Assembly (NCBI GenBank): GCA_963726975.1
Contig: CAVSEK010000013.1
Span: 372,001 to 436,000 of the forward strand
Length of the DNA stretch: 64,000 bases
Origin: CAVSEK01 sp963726975
GTDB lineage: Bacteria > Actinomycetota > Actinomycetes > Mycobacteriales > SCTD01
Direction: 5' to 3'
The position numbers and the translations under genes are program-made. The notes below the pieces were generated by a model. It saw only the letters and a program-made list of their open reading frames with translations, was not told where the DNA came from and searched no databases. This document shows, piece after piece, positions 8,396-16,195 of this stretch. How positions within the stretch are numbered: position 1 is the first letter of the stretch; each line of letters opens with the position of its first letter.

Positions 8396-9511
8396 GTGAC
8401 CGTCACCCGCGAGATGCTGCTCAGCGAGCTCAAGGAGCTGCAGCGCCTCACCGCGTTCGAGCAGGCCATCGCCACCGTGCGCCGGGCGCAGGCCGCCAGC
8501 ACGCCGATCGCCCAGGAGCTGGCTGCCAACGCCGGCAAGGCGGGCGAGCGCCTCGCCCTGCTCGGCCAGGCCGTGCGCGGGGTGGGCGGCACGCCGGACA
8601 TCGTCGGGCCGGTGCTCAGCAAGCTCGGCGCGCTCGTGCAGAGCCAGGTCAACCAGGTGCAGACGCTGCAGGGGGCACTGCTCGGCGACCTCGCGCTGGA
8701 GCACCAGCTGCGCGAGCGGGCCCGCTACGCCCGCACCCTCGCGGTCACGCTCGGCGAGACGTCGGTCGTGCCGGTCCTCGACCGCCTCGACGCGGCGCAC
8801 ACCGAGACCATCGGGTGGCTGGAGCAGCGCCTGGCCGAGGTCGCCCGCACCGGCACCTCGGCGCTCAAGGCGACGCCGGTGCAGGCCGCCGTCGGGCAGG
8901 TGCGCAAGGTCGCGCTGGCGCCGTTCGGCTACGCCGTCGACAGCGTCAACCGCGTCGGCGGGCTCGTCGCCAAGGTGACCCGCCGCGGTGCCGCGAGGCT
9001 GCCGGACGCGCTGCAGTCCGCGGCGTCCTCCGCCGGCGACGCTGCCTCGTCGGTGGCCGGCACGGTCGAGCAGGCCGCCAGCACGGTGGAGAAGGGCGCC
9101 GAGCGAGCCGCCACCAGGGTCGAGGACGTGGCCGAGCAGGCCGCCACCACGGTCGAGGACGTGGCCGGGCAGGCCGCCAGCACGGTCGAGCGGGGCGCGC
9201 AGCAGGTCGCGGAGACCGTCGAGCAGGGCGCCGAGCAGGTGGCGGAGACCGCGGAGCAGGCCGCCGAGCACGCCGCCGAGGTGACCTCGGAGGTGCTCGC
9301 GGCCAGCGGCGGCGACGACGTCGAGGACGACAAGGCGCCCTTCGCCGGCTACGACCGCGTGACCGGTGACAGCATCATCCGGCACGCCGCCGACACCGAG
9401 GACGTCGAGGAGCTGCGCACGCTCCTGGCGTACGAGCAGGCCCACAAGGCCCGCAAGGGCGTCCTCAAGGCCGCGCAGGACCGCCTCACCGAGCTGTCCG
9501 CGTCGGTGTAG
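8396..9511 (+). CDS. Ferritin-like helical protein with 11-residue amphipathic repeats
   Basis: 371 aa in three parts. Residues 5-150 form a long four-helix region with Glu/His-rich helices (LALEHQLRERARYAR, LDAAHTETIGWLEQRL) that look ferritin-like. Residues 229-294 are six consecutive 11-residue units with the pattern [ST]-x-VE-x-x-A-x-Q-x-A, a periodicity seen in apolipoprotein and LEA-type amphipathic helices. The tail (about 315-371, GYDRVTGDSIIRHAADTEDVEELRTLLAYE) resembles the end of actinobacterial lipid-droplet or membrane-surface proteins. The GTG at 8396 sits five bases after CTGGAGGA. It may coat a lipid or membrane surface, or act in desiccation stress; I infer this only from the repeats. 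No signal peptide is present. Confidence 0.75.
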   Translation: MTVTREMLLSELKELQRLTAFEQAIATVRRAQAASTPIAQELAANAGKAGERLALLGQAVRGVGGTPDIVGPVLSKLGALVQSQVNQVQTLQGALLGDLALEHQLRERARYARTLAVTLGETSVVPVLDRLDAAHTETIGWLEQRLAEVARTGTSALKATPVQAAVGQVRKVALAPFGYAVDSVNRVGGLVAKVTRRGAARLPDALQSAASSAGDAASSVAGTVEQAASTVEKGAERAATRVEDVAEQAATTVEDVAGQAASTVERGAQQVAETVEQGAEQVAETAEQAAEHAAEVTSEVLAASGGDDVEDDKAPFAGYDRVTGDSIIRHAADTEDVEELRTLLAYEQAHKARKGVLKAAQDRLTELSASV

Positions 9512-9523
9512 GCCCCGTCCGCT

Positions 9524-9559
9524 CCGCGACCCCTCGGCCCCCGGGCCGGGGGGTCGCGG
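9524..9559. terminator. Bidirectional terminator hairpin
   Basis: CCGCGACCCC (9524-9533) pairs with GGGGTCGCGG (9550-9559) in a perfect 10-bp stem; the 16-base loop contains a further GGCCCCCGGGCC self-complementary core. It lies between convergent genes ending at 9511 and 9572, where a shared terminator is expected. Confidence 0.7.
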
Positions 9560-9571
9560 CGCGTCCGCAGG

Positions 9572-10800
9572 TCAGCAGGCGCAGGAGTAGCCGGAGCCGC
9601 CGGACAGCTGCTCCCAGAGCAGGTCGTACGACGGCTCCGGGTCGTCCGTGTCGTGCACGCCGTCGACGAGCGAGCCCGGCCGGCCCGCGAGCAGGTCGGT
9701 CCACTCGGCCTTGGTGACCTGCTCCTCGGGCACCGTCGCGGCCTGCGCGCGCACCAGCTGCACGTAGTCGCGCAGGAAGACCCAGCGGGTGCCGTCGCGC
9801 TGCGGGGGCGCCTCGTACGGCCGGCCGAGCGCGTCCTCGTACGCCAGGTGCGGCAGGTCGACGCCCGCCGCGACCGGCAGCCCGACCCACTTCCAGGGAC
9901 GGGTGTTGACGTCCAGCAGCAGCAGCCGGCCCGTGGCGGCGTCCTGCACGAACTCGATCTCGCTGATCCCCCAGTAGCCGAGCTCGCGCAGCACCCGCAC
10001 GCCCGCGTCGGCGATCTGCGGGTCCCACCGCGCGTCGGCCAGGCACGAGGTGCCGAAGCCGACCGGCCACTGCTCGAGCTTGCGCCCGGTGAAGACGCCG
10101 CGGGCGGTGCCGTCCGCGGACAGGTAGGACGCGACCGACCAGAAGCCGCCGGGCCGGGTCTCCACCCACTCCTGGGCGACGAGCGTCAGGCCGTGCTCGG
10201 CGGCCTGCGCCACCCGCTCGCGGAACTCTCCCGGGGTGCGCACGACGAAGACCTTGGCGCGGAACGCGTCGTAGAAGCCGCGGCTGTCGTCGGGCTTGAG
10301 CACGCACGGGTACGGCACGTCGTCGGCCGGGTCGCCCTCGTCGAGGTACCAGGACCGCGGCGCCGGCACGCCGATCGCCTCGCAGGCGCGGTAGAGCGCC
10401 GTCTTGCCGAGGGCGCGCTGCACGACCTCGTACGGCGCGAAGGGGAGGCGGTAGTGCTCCTCGAGGCGGTCGCGGTGCCGGGCCAGCGCGAGCACCCAGT
10501 CGTCGTTGGTGGCGAACAGCACGGGCCGCTCGGCGAAGGACGGGCCGAGGGCGAGCAGGTGGTCGGCGAGAGCACGCCCCTCGTCGAGCTCGGGACCGGG
10601 CACGAGCCCGAGCCCGGCGAGGTGGCGGCTGTGCTGCCCGGCACCGCCGCGCTCCTTGTCCAGGCCGACACCGGCACGCCGGCCCGGCCGAGGCTGCGGG
10701 CGACCGCGAGCCCGGTGATGTGCGTGTTCACCACGACGGCGGCGGGGGTGGACGCGGGCAGGCCGCGCGCGAGGACCTGCTGACCGGCGAGGGCGAGCAC
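9572..10800 (-). CDS. ATP-grasp carboxylate-amine ligase-like protein (one frame change)
   Basis: About 410 aa once a one-base deletion near 10672 is corrected (GTGGTC read as GTGTC, between 'GRAGVPV' and 'VGLDKERGG'). The N-terminal pre-ATP-grasp domain has 'VVVNTHITGLAVARSLGRAGVPV', and the ATP-grasp body has 'VPYPCVLKPDDSRGFYDAF', 'TLVAQEWVE', and the Mg-binding 'ISEIEFVQD' and 'LLLDVNTRPWKW'. Such enzymes join a carboxylate and an amine through an acyl-phosphate. The substrate is unknown. The GTG at 10800 overlaps the TAG of the upstream zinc-ribbon gene by one base, so the two are coupled. The C-terminus ends Cys-Ala-Cys. Alternatives are a D-aspartate ligase or a peptide-ligase for a small product. 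Confidence 0.8.
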
Positions 10801-11090
10801 TAGTCCCGGCTCCCGCAGGACCCGGTGCGCACGCCGGCGCAGACCGGGCAGCCGACCTGCTCGGGCGGGAAGGTCGCCCCGCAGTCGGCGCAGGTGCTGC
10901 GCAGCGGGTCGACCCGGCGCAGGAAGCCGCGCAGGTCCAGGAACTGCGACAGCGACGTCAGGTGCGCGTCGCAGGCGACCCAGGTCTTCTCGCGGTCGGC
11001 GGTGTGCAGCGCGGGGTTGTTCCAGACCAGCGCGGAGCGGGCGGCGGCCCGGCAGCCCTTCGCCGAGCAGATCGGCGCCTCGTCGTCCAT
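10800..11090 (-). CDS. Small zinc-ribbon-like protein, 96 aa
   Basis: The ATG at 11090 opens 'MDDEAPICSAKGCRAAAR', followed by 'ALVWNNPALHTADREKTWVACDAHLTSLSQFLDLRGF', a conserved actinobacterial small protein I know by pattern but with no established role (often mislabelled acetone carboxylase). Two Cys-x2-Cys pairs near the end (CADC and CPVC) form a likely zinc ribbon, and a Cys-Ser-x4-Cys with downstream Cys/His at the front may hold a second metal. The stop TAG overlaps the start of the ATP-grasp gene, so it is probably the first gene of a two-gene operon. It is divergent from the acyltransferase gene, 49 bp away. Confidence 0.72.
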   Translation of the reverse strand: MDDEAPICSAKGCRAAARSALVWNNPALHTADREKTWVACDAHLTSLSQFLDLRGFLRRVDPLRSTCADCGATFPPEQVGCPVCAGVRTGSCGSRD

Positions 11091-11139
11091 GCCTCCAGTC
11101 TGCCGGGCGGAGCCGCCGGCGACCGTAGGCTGCCCCGTC

Positions 11140-11802
11140 GTGGACTGGGAGCGCAGGCGGACGGAGCTGCGGTGGCACGTCGCCGCGGTGCGGCAGGGGG
11201 CCAAGGCGCGCTGGTCGCTGCGCCGGGTCGGCAGGGTCGGCGCCCGTGCTCAGGTGCTCGGGTCGCCCACGGTCGACGCGACCGACCTCGAGGTCGGGGA
11301 CGACTTCAAGGTCTGGTCCGGCCACCGGCAGACGCTCATCAGCGGCTGGGGCCGGATGCGGATCGGTGACCGCGTCTTCGTCAACTGCGGCACGGTGCTG
11401 CTCGCGGTCGAGGAGATCACGATCGGCGACGACGTGGCGTTCGCCAACGAGGCGTACGTCATGGACAGCAACAGCCACGGGCTGGAGGGCGGCCCGCACG
11501 TGCAGGCACCCGTGCGGATCGGCGACGGCACCTGGATCGGCGCGCGGGCGCTCGTGCTGCCCGGGGTGACGATCGGCAAGCGGGTGATGGTGGCCGCCGG
11601 CTCGGTCGTCACCCGGGACGTGCCCGACGACGTGCTCGTGGCGGGCAACCCGGCGCGCGTGGTGCGCTCCCTGAGCTACCCGCCGGGCTGCCGACGGGCC
11701 TGGCACGACGCCTGGTGCCCGTGCCCGAAGGTGGCGGCCGTCGCCGGCACCGGGCCGGTCGAGGTCGACGTCCCGGACGAGGCCGGGGAGCAGTCGGCCT
11801 GA
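11140..11802 (+). CDS. Hexapeptide-repeat acyltransferase
   Basis: 220 aa. The central part is a left-handed beta-helix with hexapeptide rhythm ('LEVGDDFKVWSG', 'MRIGDRVFVNCGTVLLAVEE', 'ITIGDDVAFAN', 'VRIGDGTWIGARALVLPGVTIGKRVMVAAGSVV') ending in the canonical 'DVPDDVLVAGNPARVVR' of the maltose/galactoside O-acetyltransferase group. The likely catalytic His is in 'MDSNSHGLEG'. It should move an acetyl or other acyl group onto a sugar or envelope polymer. GTG 11140 is the first start in frame after the divergent promoter. A Cys-rich extension after residue 180 ('PPGCRR...WCPCPK') is unusual for the family and may bind metal. Its substrate may relate to the divergent ATP-grasp operon. Confidence 0.85.
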   Translation: MDWERRRTELRWHVAAVRQGAKARWSLRRVGRVGARAQVLGSPTVDATDLEVGDDFKVWSGHRQTLISGWGRMRIGDRVFVNCGTVLLAVEEITIGDDVAFANEAYVMDSNSHGLEGGPHVQAPVRIGDGTWIGARALVLPGVTIGKRVMVAAGSVVTRDVPDDVLVAGNPARVVRSLSYPPGCRRAWHDAWCPCPKVAAVAGTGPVEVDVPDEAGEQSA

Positions 11803-11821
11803 TCCGAGGGGGTCGCCGCGC

Positions 11822-12608
11822 TCAGCGGGTGCGGGCGGTCACCCGGCGGCGCACCTCGGCGACGTTGCCGGCGCCGACGAGGCCGGCGACCGCGGCGGCA
11901 CCGAGGACGAGCAGCAGCGGGAGCCGCTCGCCCGCGCCGCCACCGGTCTCGGCGGCGGCCCGCTCAGCGACCTGCGGGCCCGGTGCGGTCGTCAGGGGCA
12001 TGAGGAACGGCTGCGTCAGCGGGTCGGCCACGAGCGGGCTGAGCGGCGGGAAGGCCGACAGGCCGGTGCCGAAGCCGCCGCTGGCGGTGAGGCTGCCGAG
12101 CGCGAGCGCCGTCGTGCCCGTCCCGCCGTACGTCTGACCGGTCAGCGGCGGCGTCGGGCTGCCGGCAGCGGGGCCACCGGCGGGCGTCGTCGGGCCGGCC
12201 CCGGGGGTCGACGGCGGGGCGCCGGGAGCGGTCGGCGGTGTCGAGGGCGGTGTCGAGGGCGGTGTCGAGGGCGGTGTCGAGCTCCGGCGGGGTGGTCGGA
12301 GGAGTCGTGGGGGGCGTCGACGGCGGCGTGGTGGGCGGGACCGGCGGGGGGAGCGGGGGGACCGGCACCGGGACGGGCGGGAGGGGCACCGCCGGCACCG
12401 GGACGGGCAGCGGCACCGGCGCGGCCGGCAACCCGCCCGTGGGGAGCACGCCGGTCGGCAGCGGCAGGCTGGACCCGGTCGTGCCCGGGAGCGGCACCGG
12501 CACGCCGGCCTGGGCGGCGGCGGGGAGCAGCACGCCGAGCCCGGCGACGAGGGCGGCCCCGGTCAGCGCCGTCGCTGCGGCACGGTGTGCGGTGGTGCGG
12601 CGGGTCAT
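11822..12608 (-). CDS. Proline-rich secreted protein with C-terminal membrane anchor (one frame change)
   Basis: The ATG at 12608, eight bases after GAGGAGGA, starts a clear signal peptide (residues 1-34, ALVAGLGVLLPAAAQA). A Pro/Val-rich then Pro/Thr-rich stalk follows. Near 12287 the frame must shift by one base: the frame before gives 'TTPPELDTALDT', the frame after gives 'STPPSTPPSTPPTAPGAPP', which continues the proline-rich stalk and then an anchor (LPLLLVLGAAAVAGLVGAG) with a basic tail ending at 11822. The shift falls where a 12-bp tandem array begins. The protein is probably a wall-spanning surface protein of about 260 aa held by its C-terminal helix; there is no LPxTG motif. Function unknown. 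Confidence 0.62.
12238..12281. repeat. 12-bp tandem repeat, 3.7 copies
   Basis: The unit GTGTCGAGGGCG is repeated in register from 12238. On the coding (minus) strand one frame encodes Ser-Thr-Pro-Pro repeats and another Leu-Asp-Thr-Ala. It lies inside the proline-rich stalk of the anchored surface protein and could vary its length without altering frame. Confidence 0.85.
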
Positions 12609-12752
12609 CCTGCGGGTCCTCCTCGTGCGCTCTGGTCGCGTCCTGCCCGGTCCAACGAGCCGGGACACCGCAGGTCACGGGCTGTCACCCGGTCGGTCGC
12701 GGCGGGGCCCCGGCCGGAGCAGCGGCGCTGCGCCGTCCGGGCTCCCGCACGG

Positions 12753-12950
12753 TCAGTAGCGCGGCGGCGCCTTCGTCGAGACCCACCAGCCCCAGGCCGC
12801 CCGGGCCGCCCACCGCGTGGTCGCGGCGACGACGACGAGCAGCGTGACCGCGGCGAGCCAGCCGACGGGGCCGTGGGAGGCCAGCGACAGCACCGCGGTG
12901 AGCAGCAGCAGCACGGGGCCGAGCAGCACCAGCGGCAGGAACAGGACCAC
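12753..12950 (-). CDS. Small two-helix membrane protein, 65 aa
   Basis: ATG 12950 opens a hydrophobic protein with two predicted transmembrane helices (about residues 2-25 and 29-50) and a short tail 'WAARAAWGWWVSTKAPPRY'. I do not recognise a family. It is divergent from the ferrochelatase gene, 86 bp away, and upstream of the anchored surface protein on the same strand, with 144 bp between that show only the latter's ribosome site. The hydrophobic pattern and Trp/Arg-rich end are consistent with a real inner-membrane peptide, but the length makes the call moderate. Confidence 0.5.
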   Translation of the reverse strand: MVLFLPLVLLGPVLLLLTAVLSLASHGPVGWLAAVTLLVVVAATTRWAARAAWGWWVSTKAPPRY

Positions 12951-13036
12951 GGCACCAGGGTGCGGGACGCGAGCGCTGCCAGCCAGCCAGGACCGGCCGA
13001 CGTGCGGCGGCGGGCCGGCGCGGGGGAGGATCGGGC

Positions 13037-14120
13037 GTGACCGAGACCCTGCCCGCCGCGGCCCCCGACCCGTACGCCGGCCTGGACGACCGGCCGCTGG
13101 ACGCGCCGCCGGTCGACGCGCTGCTGCTCGTGTCCTTCGGCGGTCCGGAGGCCCCGGAGGACGTCCTGCCGTTCATGGAGAACGTCACGCGCGGCCGCGG
13201 CATCCCGCCGGAGCGCCTGCAGGAGGTCAGCCGGCACTACCTCGACGTCTTCGGCGGCGTCAGCCCGATCAACGAGCAGGCCCGGGCGCTCAAGGCGGCG
13301 CTGGAGGCCGAGCTCGCCGAGCGCGGGCCCGCAGCTGCCGGTCTACTGGGGCAACCGCAACTGGCACCCGTACCTGGCCGACACGCTCGACGCAGATGCG
13401 GGCCGACGGCGTGCGCCACGCGCTCGAGGTGGTGACGAGCGCCTTCCCGTCGTACAGCGGCTGCCGGCAGTACCGCGAGGACGTCTGGCGGGCCCGCGCG
13501 GGGCTGGGCCCGGTCGTCACCAAGCTGCGGCACTACTGGGACACCGACGGCTTCCTCGACTCGGTGGCCCGAGGCGTCGCCGCAGGTGCGGCCGTCGCGC
13601 ACCGCGCACCTGCTGTTCACCGCGCACTCGATCCCGCGACGTCATGGCGCGCACCTCCGGACCGGACGGCGACGCGTACGTCACGGCGCTGCGCGCGGCG
13701 GCCGCAGGCGGTCGTCGACCGGCTCGACGGCGAGCACCCGTGGGAGCTGGTCTTCCAGTCGCGCAGCGGCCCGCCGCAGGTGCCGTGGCTCGAGCCCGAC
13801 GTCGGCGACCGGCTCGCCGAGCTGCACGCCGAGGGCGTGCGCGAGGCGGTGATGGTGCCGATCGGGTTCACCAGCGACCACGTCGAGGTGCTCTACGACC
13901 TCGACCTGCAGGCGCAGGAGCGGGTCCGCGCCGAGCTGCCCGGGATGGTCGTCACGCGCGTCGCCGACGGTCGGCACCGACCCGCAGTTCGTGGCGGTGC
14001 TGCGCGACCTCGTCGTCGAGCGGCTGGAGGCACCGCGAGGAGCTGCCCGACCACGGCGGCGTCGCGACGCACGACCGCTGCCCGGCGCGCTGCTGCCCGC
14101 CCCCGCCGCGCCGTGGCTGA
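13037..14120 (+). CDS. hemH: Ferrochelatase (coproporphyrin/protoporphyrin), several frame changes
   Basis: A full ferrochelatase can be read by joining frames: 'VDALLLVSFGGPEAPEDVLPFMENVTRGRGIP', 'GGVSPINEQARALKAALE', 'LPVYWGNRNWHPYLADTL', 'ALEVVTSAFPSYSGCRQYRED', 'HLLFTAHSIP' with the catalytic His, 'WELVFQSRSGPPQVPW' and 'EAVMVPIGFTSDHVEVLYDLD'. Single-base changes are needed near 13328, 13390, 13573, 13634, 13707, 13969 and 14029. The enzyme inserts Fe2+ into the porphyrin in the last steps of heme synthesis; actinobacteria normally use the coproporphyrin route. GTG 13037 follows GGGGGAGGA. Because every segment keeps strong conservation and the breaks are isolated single bases, sequence error is far likelier than a decayed gene. 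Confidence 0.88.
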
Positions 14121-14642
14121 GCCGCAGGTCGAGCCCGAGCCGCAGGTGCGAGCCGCGCGCGCGCCCGCGGAGGAGGAGCCGCTCGTGCGCCGCCGAGCCG
14201 GCTGCTGGCGGTCGCCGACGGCCCGCCGCTGGCGCCGGAGGAGCCCGACGACGCCGACCGGCGGCCGCTGCTGCCGCTGGAGCTGCTGGGCTGGGACGGC
14301 GAGGACCGCCTCGTCGGCGTGCGCTGCACCGCCGAGGAGGTCGTGCTGCGCGAGGGGCGCCCGCCCGCGCGCCGCCCGCTGACCGTCACGCGGGTGACGC
14401 GCTGGGCCCGCGCCGGTCGGGTCACGCTGCACATCGAGGACGGCGACGTCGAGCTGCGGCTGCTCGCGCCCGACGAGTACGCCGCCGTCTCGCTGGGCGA
14501 CCTGCGCGACGGCCGAGGCTGGCCGGCCCCGTGCGCGCGGCGCGCTCCGGCCGCGCTCTCGGGCCGGCGCGACGCGGCGCAGCGCACCCTGGTCGCCCGG
14601 GTGCTGCGCGTGTTCCCCGACGCGCAGGTGGGCAACGGCTGA
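14111..14642 (+). CDS. Hypothetical protein, broken reading frame
   Basis: Between ferrochelatase and the GH13 gene lies a coding-like stretch. Its clearest part (about 14200-14642) reads 'PLLPLELLGWDGEDRLVGVRCTAEEVVLREGRPPARRPLTVTRVTRWARAGRVTLHIEDGDVELRLLAPDEYAAVSLGDL' in pieces, ending at TGA 14640. The natural start may be the GTG at 14111 inside the ferrochelatase stop region, with at least one indel near 14195. I do not recognise a family. Its alternating strand pattern suggests a small beta-rich cytoplasmic protein. Given the dense frame breaks on both sides, exact limits and the C-terminal reading are uncertain. Confidence 0.45.
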
Positions 14643-14644
14643 CG

Positions 14645-16195
14645 CCCGCTCGACGCTGGCGCTGGAGGAGACGCCGTCGTCTACGAGGTCTACCTGCGCT
14701 CGTTCGCCGACAGCGACGGCGACGGCGTCGGCGACCTGCCCGGCCTGCGGGCCCGGCTGCCGCACCTGGCCGACCTCGGCGTCGACGCGGTCTGGGTGAC
14801 GCCGTTCTACCCGTCGCCGATGGCCGACCACGGCTACGACGTCGCGCGACCCCTTCGACGTCGACCCGGTCTTCGGCACCCTGGCCGACGTCGAGGGGCT
14901 GCTCGACGACGCCCACGCCCTGGGGCTCCGGGTCGTCGTCGACGTGGTCCCCAACCACACCAGCTCGGCGCACCCGTGGTTCGTCGAGGCGCTCGGCGAC
15001 CCCGCGTCGCCGGCCCGGTCCCGCTACGTCTTCCGGCCCGGTCGCGACGGCGGCCCGCCCAACGACTGGACGAGCACCTTCGGCGGGCCGGCGTGGACGC
15101 AGGTGCCCGACGGCGCGTGGTACCTGCACCTGTTCGACGAGGCCCAGCCGGACCTGGACTGGACGTCGCCGGACGTGCCCGCGTACTGGTCGGACGTGCT
15201 GCGCACCTGGCTCGACCGGGGCGTCGACGGCTTCCGGATCGACGTGGCGCACGCGCTGCTACAAGCGGCCCGACCTCGCCGACGAGGGGCCGCTGCCCGA
15301 GGCCGTCCCGGGGGTGCCGCACGAGCGGCGGCACGTGTGGGACCGCGACGAGGTGCTCGCCGTCTACGAGGACTGGCGGCGGATCGCCGACGCGTACGAC
15401 CCGCCGCGGCTGCTCGTCGGCGAGGTCTTCCTCTACCGTCGGAACGGGTCGCGGAGTACGTCGCGCCCGGCGCGGCTGCACCAGGCGTTCGACTTCTCGC
15501 TGATGCGCTGCGCCTTCGACGCCGCGGAGCTCGGGACCGTGGTGCGCGAGGCGCTGTCGCGCTTCCCCGTGCCGACCTGGGTGCTGTCCAACCACGACCT
15601 CGTCCGGCACGCGACGCGGTACGGCGGGGGCGGGCTCGGCGTGCGCCGGGCCCTCGCCGTGACCGCGCTGGTGCTGGCGCTGCCCGGCGTGCCCTACCTC
15701 TACCAGGGCGAGGAGCTCGGGCTCGAGGACACCGACGTGCCGCCGGACCAGCGGCAGGACCCGTCTGGCGGCGCAGCGGCGGTGCGGACGCCCGGCCGTG
15801 ACGGCTGCCGGGCCCCGGTGCCCTGGGAGGCCGCGGGACCGGGGCACGGGTTCACGACCGGGACGCCCTGGCTGCCCTTCGGGGCGGACGCGGCGGACGT
15901 CGCCGTCGACCGAGACCCGCCGGTGCTGCGGGCCTACCGCGAGCTGCTCGGGCTGCGCCGGGCGCTGCGCGGCGAGCTCGGCCGCGAGGTGGTCGACGTC
16001 CCCGCCCCCGAGGGGGTGCTGGCGCTGCGGCGCGAGGGAGGTCTCGTCGTCGTGCTGAACACGCTCGGCGAGGACGTGGAGGTGGCCTGCGGGCCGGGGG
16101 AGCTGCTCACCGCCACGGCGCCGGGCGCGCGGCTGGACGGCGAAGTGGTCACCGTGCCCGCGGCGGCGACCGCCTGGGTGCGCGCGGCCCGCTAG
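14645..16195 (+). CDS. GH13 alpha-glucosidase / oligo-1,6-glucosidase, several frame changes
   Basis: A single GH13 enzyme of about 515 aa spans this stretch. Conserved region I is 'VVVDVVPNHTSS', region II 'GVDGFRIDVAHAL' with the nucleophile Asp, region III 'LLVGEVFL' with the acid/base Glu, and region IV 'VLSNHDLVRH'. The start 'AVVYEVYLRSFADSDGDGVGDL' is typical of oligo-1,6-glucosidase/trehalulose-type enzymes. The C-terminal beta domain ends at TAG 16193, in a CTAG shared with the convergent gene's stop. Frame changes are required near 14846, 15262, 15440, 15468, 15763 and 15795. No start codon is visible in frame just before 14680, so the true start is probably hidden by an indel. It hydrolyses short alpha-glucans; exact linkage preference cannot be judged. 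Confidence 0.85.
   Translation, partial: PARRWRWRRRRRLRGLPALVRRQRRRRRRRPARPAGPAAAPGRPRRRRGLGDAVLPVADGRPRLRRRATPSTSTRSSAPWPTSRGCSTTPTPWGSGSSSTWSPTTPARRTRGSSRRSATPRRRPGPATSSGPVATAARPTTGRAPSAGRRGRRCPTARGTCTCSTRPSRTWTGRRRTCPRTGRTCCAPGSTGASTASGSTWRTRCYKRPDLADEGPLPEAVPGVPHERRHVWDRDEVLAVYEDWRRIADAYDPPRLLVGEVFLYRRNGSRSTSRPARLHQAFDFSLMRCAFDAAELGTVVREALSRFPVPTWVLSNHDLVRHATRYGGGGLGVRRALAVTALVLALPGVPYLYQGEELGLEDTDVPPDQRQDPSGGAAAVRTPGRDGCRAPVPWEAAGPGHGFTTGTPWLPFGADAADVAVDRDPPVLRAYRELLGLRRALRGELGREVVDVPAPEGVLALRREGGLVVVLNTLGEDVEVACGPGELLTATAPGARLDGEVVTVPAAATAWVRAAR

Noticed and set aside
5320..9369. A 1349-residue plus-strand frame overlapping the GGDEF-EAL and ferritin-like genes
   Set aside because: It is Arg/Gly/Pro-rich, has no domain, and runs in a different frame from two well-supported genes.
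13037..16195. Programmed ribosomal frameshifting in hemH and GH13
   Set aside because: The shifts are numerous, differ in direction, and lack slippery sequences or stimulatory structures; sequence error explains them better.
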